This document shows positions 1-8,593 of a stretch of DNA of 64,000 nt, piece after piece; positions within the stretch are counted from its first letter, which is position 1; each line of letters starts with the position of its first letter. The DNA is from Planctomycetota bacterium (lineage in GTDB: Bacteria; Planctomycetota; Phycisphaerae; Sedimentisphaerales; Anaerohalosphaeraceae), in assembly GCA_019456225.1 (NCBI GenBank), contig VRUI01000011.1, positions 23,895-87,894 on the forward strand, written 5' to 3'. The position numbers and the translations under genes are program-made. The notes beneath the pieces were generated by a model. It was not told the DNA's origin. It saw only the letters and a list, made by a program, of their open reading frames with translations, and did no database searches.

Positions 1-1
1 C

Positions 2-2434
2 AGCCGGCCTAAATACTATATTCTTGACATGTTCCCTTACCCCAGCGGGGCGGGTTTGCATGTCGGTCATCCGGAAGGATATACGGCCAGCGATATACTT
101 TCCCGCTATAAACGCATGAAGGGTTTCAACGTCCTGCATCCTATCGGCTGGGACGCGTTTGGCCTGCCCGCAGAACAATACGCCGTTCAGACCGGGACCC
201 ATCCGGCGCAGACGACACAAAAGAATATCGATAATATGCGGCGACAGATCAAGTCGCTCGGGTTCAGTTATGACTGGGACAGGCAGGTTGACACTACCGA
301 TCCAAACTATGTTAAGTGGACGCAGTGGATTTTCCTTAAATTCTATAACAGCTATTTCGATGAGGCCGCCCAGAAGGCCAAACCGATTGAAGAACTGCCG
401 ATCCCCGAGGGGCTTAGCGAAGTTGAGAAGACTGAGTATATTGACAACCATCGCCTGGCTTATGAGCACGAGGCTCCTGTTAACTGGTGTCCTGAGCTTG
501 GTACTGTTTTGGCTAACGAAGAAGTTGTCGGCGGGGTTAGTGAACGCGGCGGACATCCGGTTGTTCGCAGGCCGATGCGGCAGTGGATGCTTAGGATCAC
601 TAAGTATTGCGAGCGTTTGCTTGCAGGGCTTGACGGGCTTGACTGGTCTTCTTCTATTAAGAAGCTCCAGCATGACTGGATCGGCAAGAGCATCGGAGCA
701 GAGGTCGATTTTCAGATCGACGGTTTTGATGATAAGATACGGGTGTTCACTACCCGTCCGGATACGCTGTTTGGGGCGACGTATATGGTGCTTGCCCCCG
801 AGCATCCGCTTGTCGAAAAGATCACTACAGATGATAACAAAGCCGCTGTCGACGCTTATGTAGAGGCTGCGTCCAAAAAGAGCGATCTTGACCGCACCGA
901 CCTTGCAAAGGGTAAGAGCGGCCAGTTTACCGGCACCTGTGCGGTTAATCCGGTCAACGGCGATAAGATCCCTATCTGGATCAGTGACTATGTTTTGATC
1001 AGCTATGGGACCGGTGCGATCATGGCTGTCCCTGCCCATGACGAGCGTGACTATGAGTTTGCTACGACTTTCAACTTGCCGATTATAGAGGTTGTTAAAC
1101 CTGACGAGCCGGTTGAGGGCTGTTTCAGCGGTAATGGCACGGCGGTCAATTCCGGCCAGTTTGACGGATTGCGTACGCCAGAGTTTAAAGAGAAGATCGC
1201 TGACTGGCTATCCGAAAAAGGCCTCGGCGAAAAGGCTGTTAATTTCAAACTCCGCGACTGGTTGTTCAGCCGGCAGCGGTATTGGGGCGAACCGTTCCCG
1301 ATCATCCATGCCGAAGACGGCCGGCGTATAGCACTTACAGAAGACGATCTTCCGCTGCGGTTGCCCGAGGTTGAAGACTACAAGCCCACCGGTACCGGTG
1401 AGCCTCCGCTTGCTAAGGTGACCGAATGGGTTAATGTGACTTTGCCCGATGGGACCAGGGGCAAGCGCGAGACCAATACAATGCCACAGTGGGCCGGAAG
1501 CTGCTGGTATTACCTGCGCTATACCGACCCGACCAATAACGACAAAGCGTTTGACCCGGCTAACGAGAAGTACTGGCTGCCGGTCGATGTCTATATCGGC
1601 GGCGCAGAGCATGCCGTCCTGCATTTGCTATATTCGCGGTTCTGGCACAAGCTGCTTTATGATCTCGGCTATGTCCAGGCACCAGAGCCATTCACCAAGC
1701 TGATTAATCAGGGTATGATCCTCGGCGAGGACAATCAAAAGATGAGCAAGTCGCGCGGCAATGTTGTTAATCCTGACGATGTTGTTCATGATTTCGGTGC
1801 CGATTCATTGCGGTTGTATGAGATGTTCATGGGCCCGCTGGAAGCTTCCAAACCCTGGAACATGTCCGGCGTTGAAGGCGTGTATCGCTTCCTCGGCAAG
1901 GTCTGGCGGGCGGTTATCGATGCCGATACAGGCGCGGTCGTCCCGGCGATTCAGGATGCAGAGCCAAGCGAAGAGACTTTGCGTTTGCTGCACCAGACCA
2001 TCAAAAAGGTCGGCGGCGATGTCGAGGGATTCGCGTTTAATACGGCTATCAGCCAGATGATGATATGCATCAACCATATCGGCAAGCTCAAGGTTCGTCC
2101 GAGGTCGGTCGTAGAACAGTTTATCCAGATCGTTTCCCCGTTTGCGCCGCACATCTGCGAAGAACTCTGGGAAAAGCTCGGCCACACAGAACGGCTCGCA
2201 TACCATCCATGGCCAAAATTCGATCCAGAGCTAGTAAAAGAAAAAGAGATCGAGCTAGCCGTCCAGGTTCTCGGAAAGATCAAGGACCGCATAGTCGTAG
2301 CAGCCGATGCCTCAGAAGAAGCCATAAAAGAAGCAGCACTAGCATCCGAAAAGGTACAGGCCGCCATCGAAGGCAAGACGATACGCAAGGTCATTGTGAT
2401 CAAGTCGCGTCTGGTAAACATAGTAGCAAATTAG
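2..2434 (+). CDS. leuS: Leucyl-tRNA synthetase, 5'-truncated by window edge
   Basis: Class I aminoacyl-tRNA synthetase that charges tRNA-Leu in the cytoplasm. The reading frame is open from base 2 and the residues before the first ATG (KYYILDM) match the usual family N-terminus, so the true start lies upstream of the window and the ATG at 29 is internal. Visible: HIGH-type motif HVGH at 59-70, the editing (CP1) domain with the [12 protein letters not shown] signature near 740-785, and KMSKS at 1739-1753, followed by the anticodon-binding and C-terminal domains. About 811 residues are present; bacterial LeuRS is usually 800-880, so only a few tens of residues are missing. The sequence is otherwise intact and ends at TAG 2432-2434. 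Nothing in the sequence shows regulation. Confidence 0.97.
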   Translation, partial: SRPKYYILDMFPYPSGAGLHVGHPEGYTASDILSRYKRMKGFNVLHPIGWDAFGLPAEQYAVQTGTHPAQTTQKNIDNMRRQIKSLGFSYDWDRQVDTTDPNYVKWTQWIFLKFYNSYFDEAAQKAKPIEELPIPEGLSEVEKTEYIDNHRLAYEHEAPVNWCPELGTVLANEEVVGGVSERGGHPVVRRPMRQWMLRITKYCERLLAGLDGLDWSSSIKKLQHDWIGKSIGAEVDFQIDGFDDKIRVFTTRPDTLFGATYMVLAPEHPLVEKITTDDNKAAVDAYVEAASKKSDLDRTDLAKGKSGQFTGTCAVNPVNGDKIPIWISDYVLISYGTGAIMAVPAHDERDYEFATTFNLPIIEVVKPDEPVEGCFSGNGTAVNSGQFDGLRTPEFKEKIADWLSEKGLGEKAVNFKLRDWLFSRQRYWGEPFPIIHAEDGRRIALTEDDLPLRLPEVEDYKPTGTGEPPLAKVTEWVNVTLPDGTRGKRETNTMPQWAGSCWYYLRYTDPTNNDKAFDPANEKYWLPVDVYIGGAEHAVLHLLYSRFWHKLLYDLGYVQAPEPFTKLINQGMILGEDNQKMSKSRGNVVNPDDVVHDFGADSLRLYEMFMGPLEASKPWNMSGVEGVYRFLGKVWRAVIDADTGAVVPAIQDAEPSEETLRLLHQTIKKVGGDVEGFAFNTAISQMMICINHIGKLKVRPRSVVEQFIQIVSPFAPHICEELWEKLGHTERLAYHPWPKFDPELVKEKEIELAVQVLGKIKDRIVVAADASEEAIKEAALASEKVQAAIEGKTIRKVIVIKSRLVNIVAN

Positions 2435-2736
2435 CCATAAAAGCGCGGGAGCGCAAGGGCGTGTTGCCCAAATACTAAATTCTAATATCTAAATCCTAAA
2501 CAAATTCAAAATGCAAATTACCAAAATCCAAAACCCCATTTGGGCGCCACCAGAAACGTTTTGAGCATTTGAATTTAGATATTAGTGCTTGTTTAGTATT
2601 TAGAATTTAGTGCTTAGGGATTGGGCAACACGCCCGCAAGATCCCCGATAAAACGCCAAGGATACATATTAACATCAAATGTCTTGAAGTGACCTGACAT
2701 ATTAAACGAAAACCGCCTTCGGCGGAGGCATTTTTT
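2435..2736. repeat. Intergenic fold-back repeat plus leader hairpin
   Basis: No gene. Right after leuS there is a GCGCGGGAGCGCAAG-type motif (about 2441-2456). A fold-back element follows: perfect 15-bp arms at 2457-2471 (GGGCGTGTTGCCCAA) and 2621-2635 (its reverse complement) enclose AT-rich DNA that reads as heptamers (CTAAATT, CTAATAT, CTAAATC, CTAAACA) on the left and their complements on the right. The stretch ends with a GC hairpin at 2713-2725 (CCGCC-TTC-GGCGG) followed by AGGCATTTTTT directly before the next start codon. Confidence 0.8.
2713..2736 (+). promoter_or_regulatory. Leader hairpin with T-tract at start codon
   Basis: CCGCC-TTC-GGCGG stem-loop, then AGGC and six Ts, directly abutting ATG 2737. 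It looks like an intrinsic terminator but lies just before a start codon, and no Shine-Dalgarno sequence separates it from the ATG. The same module (hairpin, AGGC or AACT, T-rich) recurs upstream of many genes in this window (near 4283, 37182, 39094, 40736, 44182, 46099 on plus; 55940 and 57075 on minus). It could be an attenuator, a translation element or a mobile palindrome; the sequence does not decide. Confidence 0.55.
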
Positions 2737-3306
2737 ATGGATCATGAGATTGAATGTAAGATTAAAGTTGACTCGCACGCAGACGTTGTAGCGCGGCTTG
2801 GTGAGATTGGCGCCGGGTTTGTTGGCAGCTTTTTGCTTCGAGACGCTTATTTTGATTTTGCCGGTGATGCGCTGAAGGTGGCTGATTGCGGGCTTAGGAT
2901 TCGCCGGCAAATCGGAGATGATGGCGAAAAGGTGATCGTAACCTATAAAGGCCCGCGTCAGGATAATCCGTTTAAGTCCCGGCAGGAGGTGGAAACGTCA
3001 GTTGGAGAATTTGAGTTTATGTCTAAAATACTTCTTGCATTGGGGATGAAAACGAATATCGTTATAGAAAAGAAACGCGATCTCTGGCTGTATCGCGGTT
3101 GCGAAGTGTGTCTTGACGAGCTGCCTTTGCTTGGAACCTTTGTAGAGGTCGAAGGCGAAAATGCCGATAAGATCAGTGCGGTCTTGGAGGCTTTGTCGCT
3201 TTCGGGGCTCGAGCATATTGATGATGGCTATGCCAGGCTGGTCAGTGATAAACTAGAAGAGCTTGGAATTGAAGATAAAGAGGTGATCTTTACCGATGGA
3301 AATTAA
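2737..3306 (+). CDS. CYTH domain protein (CyaB-like, class IV adenylate cyclase family)
   Basis: 189-residue CYTH-fold protein. The family binds triphosphates and divalent metal in a beta-tunnel; members include class IV adenylate cyclases and thiamine triphosphatases. The N-terminal ExExK signature is visible as EIECKIK (residues 4-10), and the acidic and basic residues expected to line the tunnel follow (RIRRQ near 55, VTYKGPR near 70). The length fits CyaB. Start is ATG 2737, directly after the leader hairpin. The gene overlaps the following lipid kinase gene by 11 nt, so the two are probably co-translated. Which activity it has (cAMP synthesis or triphosphate hydrolysis) cannot be told from sequence. 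Confidence 0.85.
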   Translation: MDHEIECKIKVDSHADVVARLGEIGAGFVGSFLLRDAYFDFAGDALKVADCGLRIRRQIGDDGEKVIVTYKGPRQDNPFKSRQEVETSVGEFEFMSKILLALGMKTNIVIEKKRDLWLYRGCEVCLDELPLLGTFVEVEGENADKISAVLEALSLSGLEHIDDGYARLVSDKLEELGIEDKEVIFTDGN

Positions 3307-4243
3307 AGACGGATATGTCTCATATATAGTTAACCCCAAATCCGGGGCATCCAGTGCCAAGAATCTGGTTACGAAGTTTAAGGAATATTTGCTTGAAAAG
3401 GATATCGAGGTAAAGACGTTCTTTACCGAATCCCTTGCCCATGCATGCGAGTTGGCCACCAGTAGCGCTGTCGATTATGACTGCAAACTGGTCGTCGGAT
3501 GCGGCGGGGACGGCACGATACGTGAGATCGCCCACGGTCTTGAAGGCAGCGACAAACCTCTGCTCGTACTTCCATGCGGTACCGAAAACCTCCTTGCCAA
3601 CGAGCTTGGGTTCGATGAAAAGGTTTCCACGTCGATCAAGGCCTTTGAGGGCGGCTGCGTCAAACCGCTTGATCTTGGCAGCGCAAACGGCAGGTGTTTT
3701 ACGTCAATCGCCGGTTTCGGGTTTGATGGTGAAGTCGTAAAGCGCGTAAGTGCCAAGCGGTTTGGGCATATCAATCATCTCGACTATTTCTGGCCGATCT
3801 GGCGGACGTTCTGGAGTCATCAGTTTCCGAAGATGAAGGTTGTTGTCGACGATGAGGAGATTTTTGACGGCAGATGTATGGCGTTTGTAGGCAATATCTC
3901 CAGGTATGCTATTGGACTTCAAATTTTAAAGTCCGCCGATTTCGGCGACGGTATGCTGGATGTCTGTGTATATAGATGCGGATCCAGGCTGAGGCTTTTT
4001 AAGCATGCGATGATGACGCTTATGAAACTGCATACGCGCAGGCCGGATGTCGTGTATCGCCAGGGCAAAAAGATAGAACTTACCAGCAGGGGGGGCAAGC
4101 CTGTTGATTGTGAGATTGACGGCGATCCCGGCCCTGATATTCCGATGAAGATCGAAGTCATCGCTCAGGCAGTTAATGTGCTCGTTCCGCCCAACGCCAA
4201 ACCGGCCGGAATACGGACTAGATTGATCCGAATGATCGGGTAG
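3296..4243 (+). CDS. Diacylglycerol kinase-family lipid kinase (YegS/DagK-like)
   Basis: 315-residue member of the DAGK catalytic family, which phosphorylates diacylglycerol or related lipids at the cytoplasmic membrane face. Visible: the N-terminal strand with NPKSG (residues 13-17), the nucleotide-binding GGDGT motif (VVGCGGDGTIRE, about residues 66-77), and the LPCGTENLLANELG segment. The C-terminal beta-sandwich half is complete. Start ATG 3296 overlaps the upstream CYTH gene by 11 nt in another frame; GAGGTGAT 12 nt upstream may serve as ribosome binding site. Substrate unknown. Role inferred: membrane lipid turnover. Confidence 0.88.
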   Translation: MEIKDGYVSYIVNPKSGASSAKNLVTKFKEYLLEKDIEVKTFFTESLAHACELATSSAVDYDCKLVVGCGGDGTIREIAHGLEGSDKPLLVLPCGTENLLANELGFDEKVSTSIKAFEGGCVKPLDLGSANGRCFTSIAGFGFDGEVVKRVSAKRFGHINHLDYFWPIWRTFWSHQFPKMKVVVDDEEIFDGRCMAFVGNISRYAIGLQILKSADFGDGMLDVCVYRCGSRLRLFKHAMMTLMKLHTRRPDVVYRQGKKIELTSRGGKPVDCEIDGDPGPDIPMKIEVIAQAVNVLVPPNAKPAGIRTRLIRMIG

Positions 4244-4282
4244 ATAGATCAAAAATAAAAAATCAAAAATCAAAATTGAGGG

Positions 4283-4311
4283 ATCGCCTTCAGCGATTCT
4301 ATTTTTATAAT
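4283..4311 (+). promoter_or_regulatory. Leader hairpin upstream of kdsA
   Basis: ATCGC-CTTCA-GCGAT stem-loop at 4283-4297 followed by TCTATTTTTATAA, 32 nt before the chosen kdsA start. It is preceded by heptamer-like ATCAAAA/ATAAAAA repeats at about 4247-4276. A further member of the leader-hairpin family seen in front of other genes here. Confidence 0.45.
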
Positions 4312-4329
4312 TTATATAGGATGGTTTTT

Positions 4330-5151
4330 ATGAGTTTGTTTTCTATTGGTAATGTTCCTGTTGGTTTTGATGAGGGGCTTTTTGTTATTGCCGGTCCTTG
4401 TGTTATCGAGGGCTTTGACCTTTGTATGGAGGTTGCAGAGACCCTGCTGCAGGTCCAAAAGGCTACCGGTGTTCCGATGGTTTTTAAAGGCAGTTTCGAT
4501 AAGGCTAACCGTTCGTCCATAACGAGTTTTCGCGGGCCAGGCATGGAAAAGGGCCTTGAGATACTCGCAAGGGTTCGCAAAGAGACGTCTTTGCCGGTAA
4601 TGACCGATGTCCATCTTCCCCACCAGGCCGCGCCGGTTGCCGGCGTTGTTGATTGTTTGCAGATCCCGGCGTTCCTCTGCAGACAGACCGATCTTCTGGC
4701 CGCTTGCGCGAAAACCGGAAAACCCATCAGCGTTAAGAAGGGCCAGTTCGTTTCGCCGGAAGAGATGTCTAACGTTGTTGGTAAGGTTAGGGCGTCCGGA
4801 AACGAAAAGATCATGCTGACCGAGCGAGGGACATTTTTTGGTTACAACCGTCTGGTAAACGATTTTGGCGGGTTTAGTATTATGAAAGCCTTTGGCTGTC
4901 CGATCATTTTCGATGCTACCCATAGCACCCAGCAGCCAGGCGCCCTTGGCGGGATGAGCGGAGGGGCCAGGCAGCTCGCTCCGGTACTGGCCAGGGCAGC
5001 AGTCGCCGCCGGTGCCAACGGGCTCTTCCTCGAGACGCATCCCGATCCCGACAAGGCAAAATGCGACGCAGCATGCATGATCCCTGCCACGTGGATCAAG
5101 GATCTGGTTACCGATTGCTCGGCGATCTTCGATATTGTAAACAAACCGTAG
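4330..5151 (+). CDS. kdsA: 3-deoxy-D-manno-octulosonate 8-phosphate synthase (KDO-8-P synthase)
   Basis: Condenses phosphoenolpyruvate with arabinose 5-phosphate to KDO-8-phosphate, the first committed step to the KDO of lipopolysaccharide inner core; cytoplasmic. 273 residues, normal for the family. Visible: FVIAGPCVIEG near residues 17-27, the KGSFDKANRSS PEP-binding segment, TERGTFFGYNRLVNDF, and DATHSTQQPG near the C-terminus. The Cys in IAGPC stands where metal-dependent (class II) enzymes have their metal-binding Cys and metal-independent ones have Asn, so a metal-dependent enzyme is inferred. The frame is open upstream to a TTG at 4276, but ATG 4330 aligns with the usual family N-terminus. 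Implies an outer membrane with KDO. Confidence 0.95.
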   Translation: MSLFSIGNVPVGFDEGLFVIAGPCVIEGFDLCMEVAETLLQVQKATGVPMVFKGSFDKANRSSITSFRGPGMEKGLEILARVRKETSLPVMTDVHLPHQAAPVAGVVDCLQIPAFLCRQTDLLAACAKTGKPISVKKGQFVSPEEMSNVVGKVRASGNEKIMLTERGTFFGYNRLVNDFGGFSIMKAFGCPIIFDATHSTQQPGALGGMSGGARQLAPVLARAAVAAGANGLFLETHPDPDKAKCDAACMIPATWIKDLVTDCSAIFDIVNKP

Positions 5152-5184
5152 AGGCATCCCTTGTGGGTGCCCAGAAAACCGTTT

Positions 5185-5294
5185 TTCATTGGATATTGGG
5201 TGTTCCTTGTTCGTTATTGGATATTCAAAAAAAACCTCCAGAAAGCAAATTGGCAGACAAATTCAAATAACCAACACCCAACAAGGAATAACCA
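5185..5294. repeat. Heptamer fold-back repeat
   Basis: Left arm (about 5188-5228) reads in 7-bp steps TTGGATA, TTGGGTG, TTCCTTG, TTCGTTA, TTGGATA; right arm (about 5264-5306) reads as imperfect complements (CAACACC, CAACAAG, GAATAAC, CAATGAC). The right arm runs into the start codon of the next gene at 5295. Relatives lie at 25436-25556, 54085-54110 and 58755-58800. Confidence 0.7.
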
Positions 5295-6233
5295 ATGACG
5301 AATAATAAGAAGTACAAATACATCTTTGGTCCTGTTCCTTCCCGACGGCTTGGACGAAGTCTCGGGGTTGATATTGTGCCGCTAAAGACATGCAGTCAGA
5401 ATTGTATTTATTGTCAGCTTGGTGTAAACGCCGTTACTACTATCGAGCGTAAGGCTTATGTCGATGTTGCCCTTGTCGCTGCCGAGCTTAAGGATAAACT
5501 CGCCGGCCCGGTCCAGGCTGATTTTATAACGATCAGCGGTTCGGGTGAACCGACCTTGAACTCCGATATCGGGCGGTTGATCGACCAGATCAAAGAGATG
5601 ACGGATATTCCTGTCGCGGTGATAACTAACGGCACTTTGCTTAATGATTGGCAGGTTCGTGCCGATATCAGTAGAGCTGATGCGGTAATGCCTTCGCTTG
5701 ATGCCGGTGACGAAGATACTTTCAGGGCGATGAACTGTCCGCACGCAGACTTGACATTGAGATCTCTGGTTGATGGGCTCATGGCGATGAGGAAAGAATA
5801 TAAGGGGCAGATATGGCTGGAGGTGTTCTTCTGTGACGGGGTCAATACTTCCGATGAGCAGGTGGCGAAAATCGGCAGGATAATCAAGGGCATCAGCCCT
5901 GACAAGGTTCAGCTTAATACGGCGGTCAGACCCACGTCGGACAAGTCAGCGACGGTGGTGTCTCCGGAAAAACTTTCTGCCATTGCCAAAAAGCTCGGCT
6001 TTAATGCTGAGATCATCGCCGGTTTTCCGGCGACAGCGCCAGAGAAACTCGACAAGGCCGACTCCGACAGGATCGTTGATCTGCTTAAAAGGCGGCCTTG
6101 CAGTATTGATGATATGGTTTCTTCGCTTAACGTCAGCAGTTCCAGCGTTGAGGAAGTTGTTGCTGCACTAGAGAGTAAAGGTTTGATCAAGGCAGAAGAA
6201 AAGGGCGGAATTGTTTTTTATGTTTTGAAGTAG
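5295..6233 (+). CDS. Radical SAM protein, COG0731-like, with C-terminal winged helix
   Basis: 312 residues. The N-terminal half has the radical SAM 4Fe-4S motif as CSQNCIYC (C-x3-C-x2-C, about residues 33-40) after the FGPVPSRRLGRSLG segment typical of the COG0731 family (related to wyosine base-forming enzymes). SGSGEPTLNSD fits the SAM-binding GGE-type motif. The last 70 residues (IVDLLKRRPCSIDDMVSSLN and onward) look like a winged-helix domain. Substrate unknown; a role in tRNA modification or in regulation are both only guesses. The start codon lies within a heptamer repeat and no clear ribosome binding site is visible. No tightly linked partner gene. Confidence 0.85.
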   Translation: MTNNKKYKYIFGPVPSRRLGRSLGVDIVPLKTCSQNCIYCQLGVNAVTTIERKAYVDVALVAAELKDKLAGPVQADFITISGSGEPTLNSDIGRLIDQIKEMTDIPVAVITNGTLLNDWQVRADISRADAVMPSLDAGDEDTFRAMNCPHADLTLRSLVDGLMAMRKEYKGQIWLEVFFCDGVNTSDEQVAKIGRIIKGISPDKVQLNTAVRPTSDKSATVVSPEKLSAIAKKLGFNAEIIAGFPATAPEKLDKADSDRIVDLLKRRPCSIDDMVSSLNVSSSSVEEVVAALESKGLIKAEEKGGIVFYVLK

Positions 6234-6806
6234 GTGGTCCCTGGTATTTGGAGATATTAAGTGGTATTGTGATTTTTGTAATACAATCTTTCAACTTCTT
6301 GTTTTTTATGCGCATTTTTCAAAACAACAAAATTGGAATTACTTTAATAACAAAAGGTTACAATCGCAATTCAAACCGCCCAACCTTTCACACCTTTCAC
6401 ACCTTTCACACCTTTCTCACCTTTCACACGCCTCCTTTAACACGTTTTTGGGTTGCGGCTATGCTCTGTGGTACTACTTCTGCGCTTGTGTTTCTGGTTT
6501 TTGTGTTTTTTCATTTCTTTTTTTTAAGTCAAATAGTTTTCTTTGCCGATGTAATGATTATAGGACGTACTTTACGTCGACTATGGTTTACAGGTGCTTT
6601 TTTGGTGTGATTTAACGGGTTTATTGCTTATTAAGTTATCCCCTGGCTATTAAGAGACCGATAACTCTTTTTGTAATATATAGTTACGGCATAAAAAAAA
6701 TATTGTTAAAATTCCGATAAATCATTTTAGATTATTTGATTCAGACCGATAAAAGACTTAGAGGCGTTTATAATTTTACGTTCGAACTGTTATAGGGTTA
6801 AAAGAC
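6234..6806. other. Intergenic region with 9-bp tandem repeat
   Basis: 573 bases without a convincing gene. A 9-bp repeat, ACCTTTCAC, occurs about five times in tandem at 6382-6429 with slight variation. A weak stem (AGTTAT at 6634-6639 with ATAACT at 6661-6666, then CTTTTT) could be a terminator. A TATAAT sits at 6769-6774, 38 nt before the next gene, but with a poor -35. The open frame at 6248-6610 runs through the repeat and has biased, unconvincing composition. Confidence 0.6.
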
Positions 6807-7058
6807 ATGGCTACGGAAACAAAGCAACTGATGCTGAACAAAGGAGCTGAAAAGTATATATTCCGGTATGATAAGGGAAGTGAAGGGGAACTCCTTGATA
6901 CTCTTGTAGATCAGGCCACCGACAGCCGTACGGCCTTTGACTGGTTTGATGCAGCTGTTCTGAGTTATAAGCTCACTCAGTCGTTGATTGGCGAGGCAGA
7001 TAAACTTCTGCATAAGGATATGCCCGACGCTATGCAATCATTTATCGATTGCGAATAA
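6807..7058 (+). CDS. Small conserved-looking hypothetical protein
   Basis: 83 residues, no signal peptide or membrane segment. Mixed charged and hydrophobic, with a mainly helical look (FDWFDAAVLSYKLTQSLIGEADKLLHKDM). I do not recognise a named domain. Codon use resembles the neighbours and the frame stands alone, which supports a real gene. It lies 86 nt upstream of the tyrosine recombinase gene on the same strand, with TATAAT 33 nt before the start, so the two could form one transcript. Function unknown. Confidence 0.6.
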   Translation: MATETKQLMLNKGAEKYIFRYDKGSEGELLDTLVDQATDSRTAFDWFDAAVLSYKLTQSLIGEADKLLHKDMPDAMQSFIDCE

Positions 7059-7144
7059 TCTGAAAGTAAACTAATTATCTTATGCGGCTTGTGTCGCGGG
7101 GGGATAAGAAATGTGCCGTGATTTAAAAATGAAAGTAGAATAAC

Positions 7145-8161
7145 ATGACAGACTGCACACTTATCCAGGATTTTATTAATTACCTTAACTATGAGAAGCA
7201 TTTCTCACCGCATACTGCAAAATGCTACGGAGCCGATCTGGCTCAATTCTCAGGGTTTATTGTCAAAGGCAGTGCATCTTCCGATCCCGGCGACGGAGAT
7301 ACCGGATCGGGGGGTAATCCCTGGGCCTCGGGACAAGACGGCGGCACCGCAGTCGCCGAGCAGACGCAGGTTAGCCTTAAAGAACTGCTTTTGGCGGTTG
7401 ATACCGATACAGTTAGAAGGTTCATGGCCGATCTTAACGCCCAGCAGTATTCCAAGTCTACTACCGCTCGAAAGCTTGCGACGCTTCGCAGTTTTTACAA
7501 ATTTCTTGTAAGGCGTAATTTTATTGACTCTAATCCTGTTGCTTGCGTTAAGACTCCAAAGCAGGAAAAGAAGCTTCCGAAATTTCTCGAATATGAAGAG
7601 GTTCAGCGGTTGCTTATGGCTCCTCCGACCAATCACTGGCTCGGCGCACGGGATAAGGCTATCCTTGAGGTTCTTTACAGTACCGGTATGAGAGTCAGCG
7701 AGGTCGTTGCCTTGAATATGGACGATGTCGACTTCCTTGGCGAAGTTATTCACATTCGCGGCAAAGGTAAGAAGGAGCGTATTGCTCCGATAGGTTCGAG
7801 TGCATTGCAGGCTATTCAGCATTATATCGAATACCGTAACAGGCGGATGGCCAATGACAGTAATTTTGACGCTAAGGTTTTGTTTGCCAACAAACACGGA
7901 CAGAGGCTATCTGTAAGAAGCGTTCGCCGTAAGATGGATAAGTATCTCAAAGAAGCCGGTCTTGACCCTGCCATCAGTCCTCATACGCTCAGACACAGTT
8001 TCGCCACGCACATGCTTAACAACGGAGCCGACCTCAGAAGCGTCCAGGAACTGCTTGGTCATCAGTCACTTTCTACTACCCAGATTTATACACATCTGAC
8101 GACTGCAAAGATCAAGGAAGTTTACGATAATTCGCATCCAAGGGATGAAATGGGCCAGTAA
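7145..8161 (+). CDS. Tyrosine recombinase XerC/XerD family
   Basis: 338-residue site-specific recombinase, probably resolving chromosome dimers at a dif-type site. Visible: N-terminal SAM-like core-binding domain (residues about 1-115), catalytic domain (about 130-335). Catalytic residues: R183 (STGMRVSE), a hairpin Lys in RGKGKKERI, H280 and R283 (HTLRH), H306 (LGHQS) and nucleophile Y315 (TQIYTHL). Odd: the N-terminal domain has a Gly/Asp/Ser-rich insertion at about residues 40-75, which makes the protein about 40 residues longer than usual XerC/D. Followed closely by a strong terminator. XerC versus XerD cannot be decided here; a phage integrase is unlikely because no other phage genes are near. 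Confidence 0.9.
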   Translation: MTDCTLIQDFINYLNYEKHFSPHTAKCYGADLAQFSGFIVKGSASSDPGDGDTGSGGNPWASGQDGGTAVAEQTQVSLKELLLAVDTDTVRRFMADLNAQQYSKSTTARKLATLRSFYKFLVRRNFIDSNPVACVKTPKQEKKLPKFLEYEEVQRLLMAPPTNHWLGARDKAILEVLYSTGMRVSEVVALNMDDVDFLGEVIHIRGKGKKERIAPIGSSALQAIQHYIEYRNRRMANDSNFDAKVLFANKHGQRLSVRSVRRKMDKYLKEAGLDPAISPHTLRHSFATHMLNNGADLRSVQELLGHQSLSTTQIYTHLTTAKIKEVYDNSHPRDEMGQ

Positions 8162-8184
8162 AAACTGCCAATAGCTTAAAAACC

Positions 8185-8220
8185 AAAACGGGATTGTCCT
8201 AAGGATGATCCCGTTTTTTA
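8185..8220 (+). terminator. Rho-independent terminator after the recombinase
   Basis: Ten-bp stem AAAACGGGAT / ATCCCGTTTT (8185-8194 with 8208-8217) with a 13-nt loop and a run of Ts, 24 nt after the recombinase stop codon. Confidence 0.85.
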
Positions 8221-8225
8221 TTCAC

Positions 8226-8269
8226 CAACGATACGACCCTTCGAACGATACGACCCTTCGGGTCTTTTT
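8226..8269 (+). terminator. Second terminator-like hairpin in a short direct repeat
   Basis: GACCC-TTC-GGGTC followed by five Ts (8252-8269). The left part, AACGATACGACCCTTCG, is directly duplicated (8227-8243 and 8244-8260), and only the second copy completes the hairpin. Lies 35 nt beyond the first terminator. Confidence 0.6.
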
Positions 8270-8593
8270 GGAAGGATAGGTAATTTGGATGCATTTCAGA
8301 TATCTTTCAAGTCCCTTTTACGACTCTTCCGGAGAATGCGTTGGTTAATCAATATCCGAAAATCTGAAATGATTGCCAACCCCCGATCACCTGCGAATTT
8401 ACCAAATGAAGCTAAGGACCACCGGAAAATGCTCATTGCCATTCTCTCACCAGGACGAGCAATACCTCAACCAAAGAATCTAAAATGCCCACACCAGTAC
8501 CTATAGTATTAACCGGGTGAACTTTTTTAACTTCATAATTGGATATTCGTTTTTTTGCGTTTTGGTTGTGGCTTGACCACCCGGAGTTTAGTT
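8270..8593. other. Intergenic region without recognised content
   Basis: 324 bases between the terminators and the convergent minus-strand dehydratase gene. A 73-codon frame at 8285-8506 has no ribosome binding site and no recognisable features. I see no promoter, RNA or repeat here. Confidence 0.5.

Noticed and set aside
4312..5157. Long minus-strand frame (281 codons) opposite kdsA
   Set aside because: Mirror of the real gene in GC-structured codons; kdsA is well conserved on the plus strand.
6248..6610. 120-codon open frame across the 9-bp repeat
   Set aside because: Runs through low-complexity tandem repeats, lacks a ribosome binding site and has unconvincing composition.
8285..8506. 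73-codon frame after the recombinase terminators
   Set aside because: No ribosome binding site, no recognisable features, and codon use unlike neighbours.
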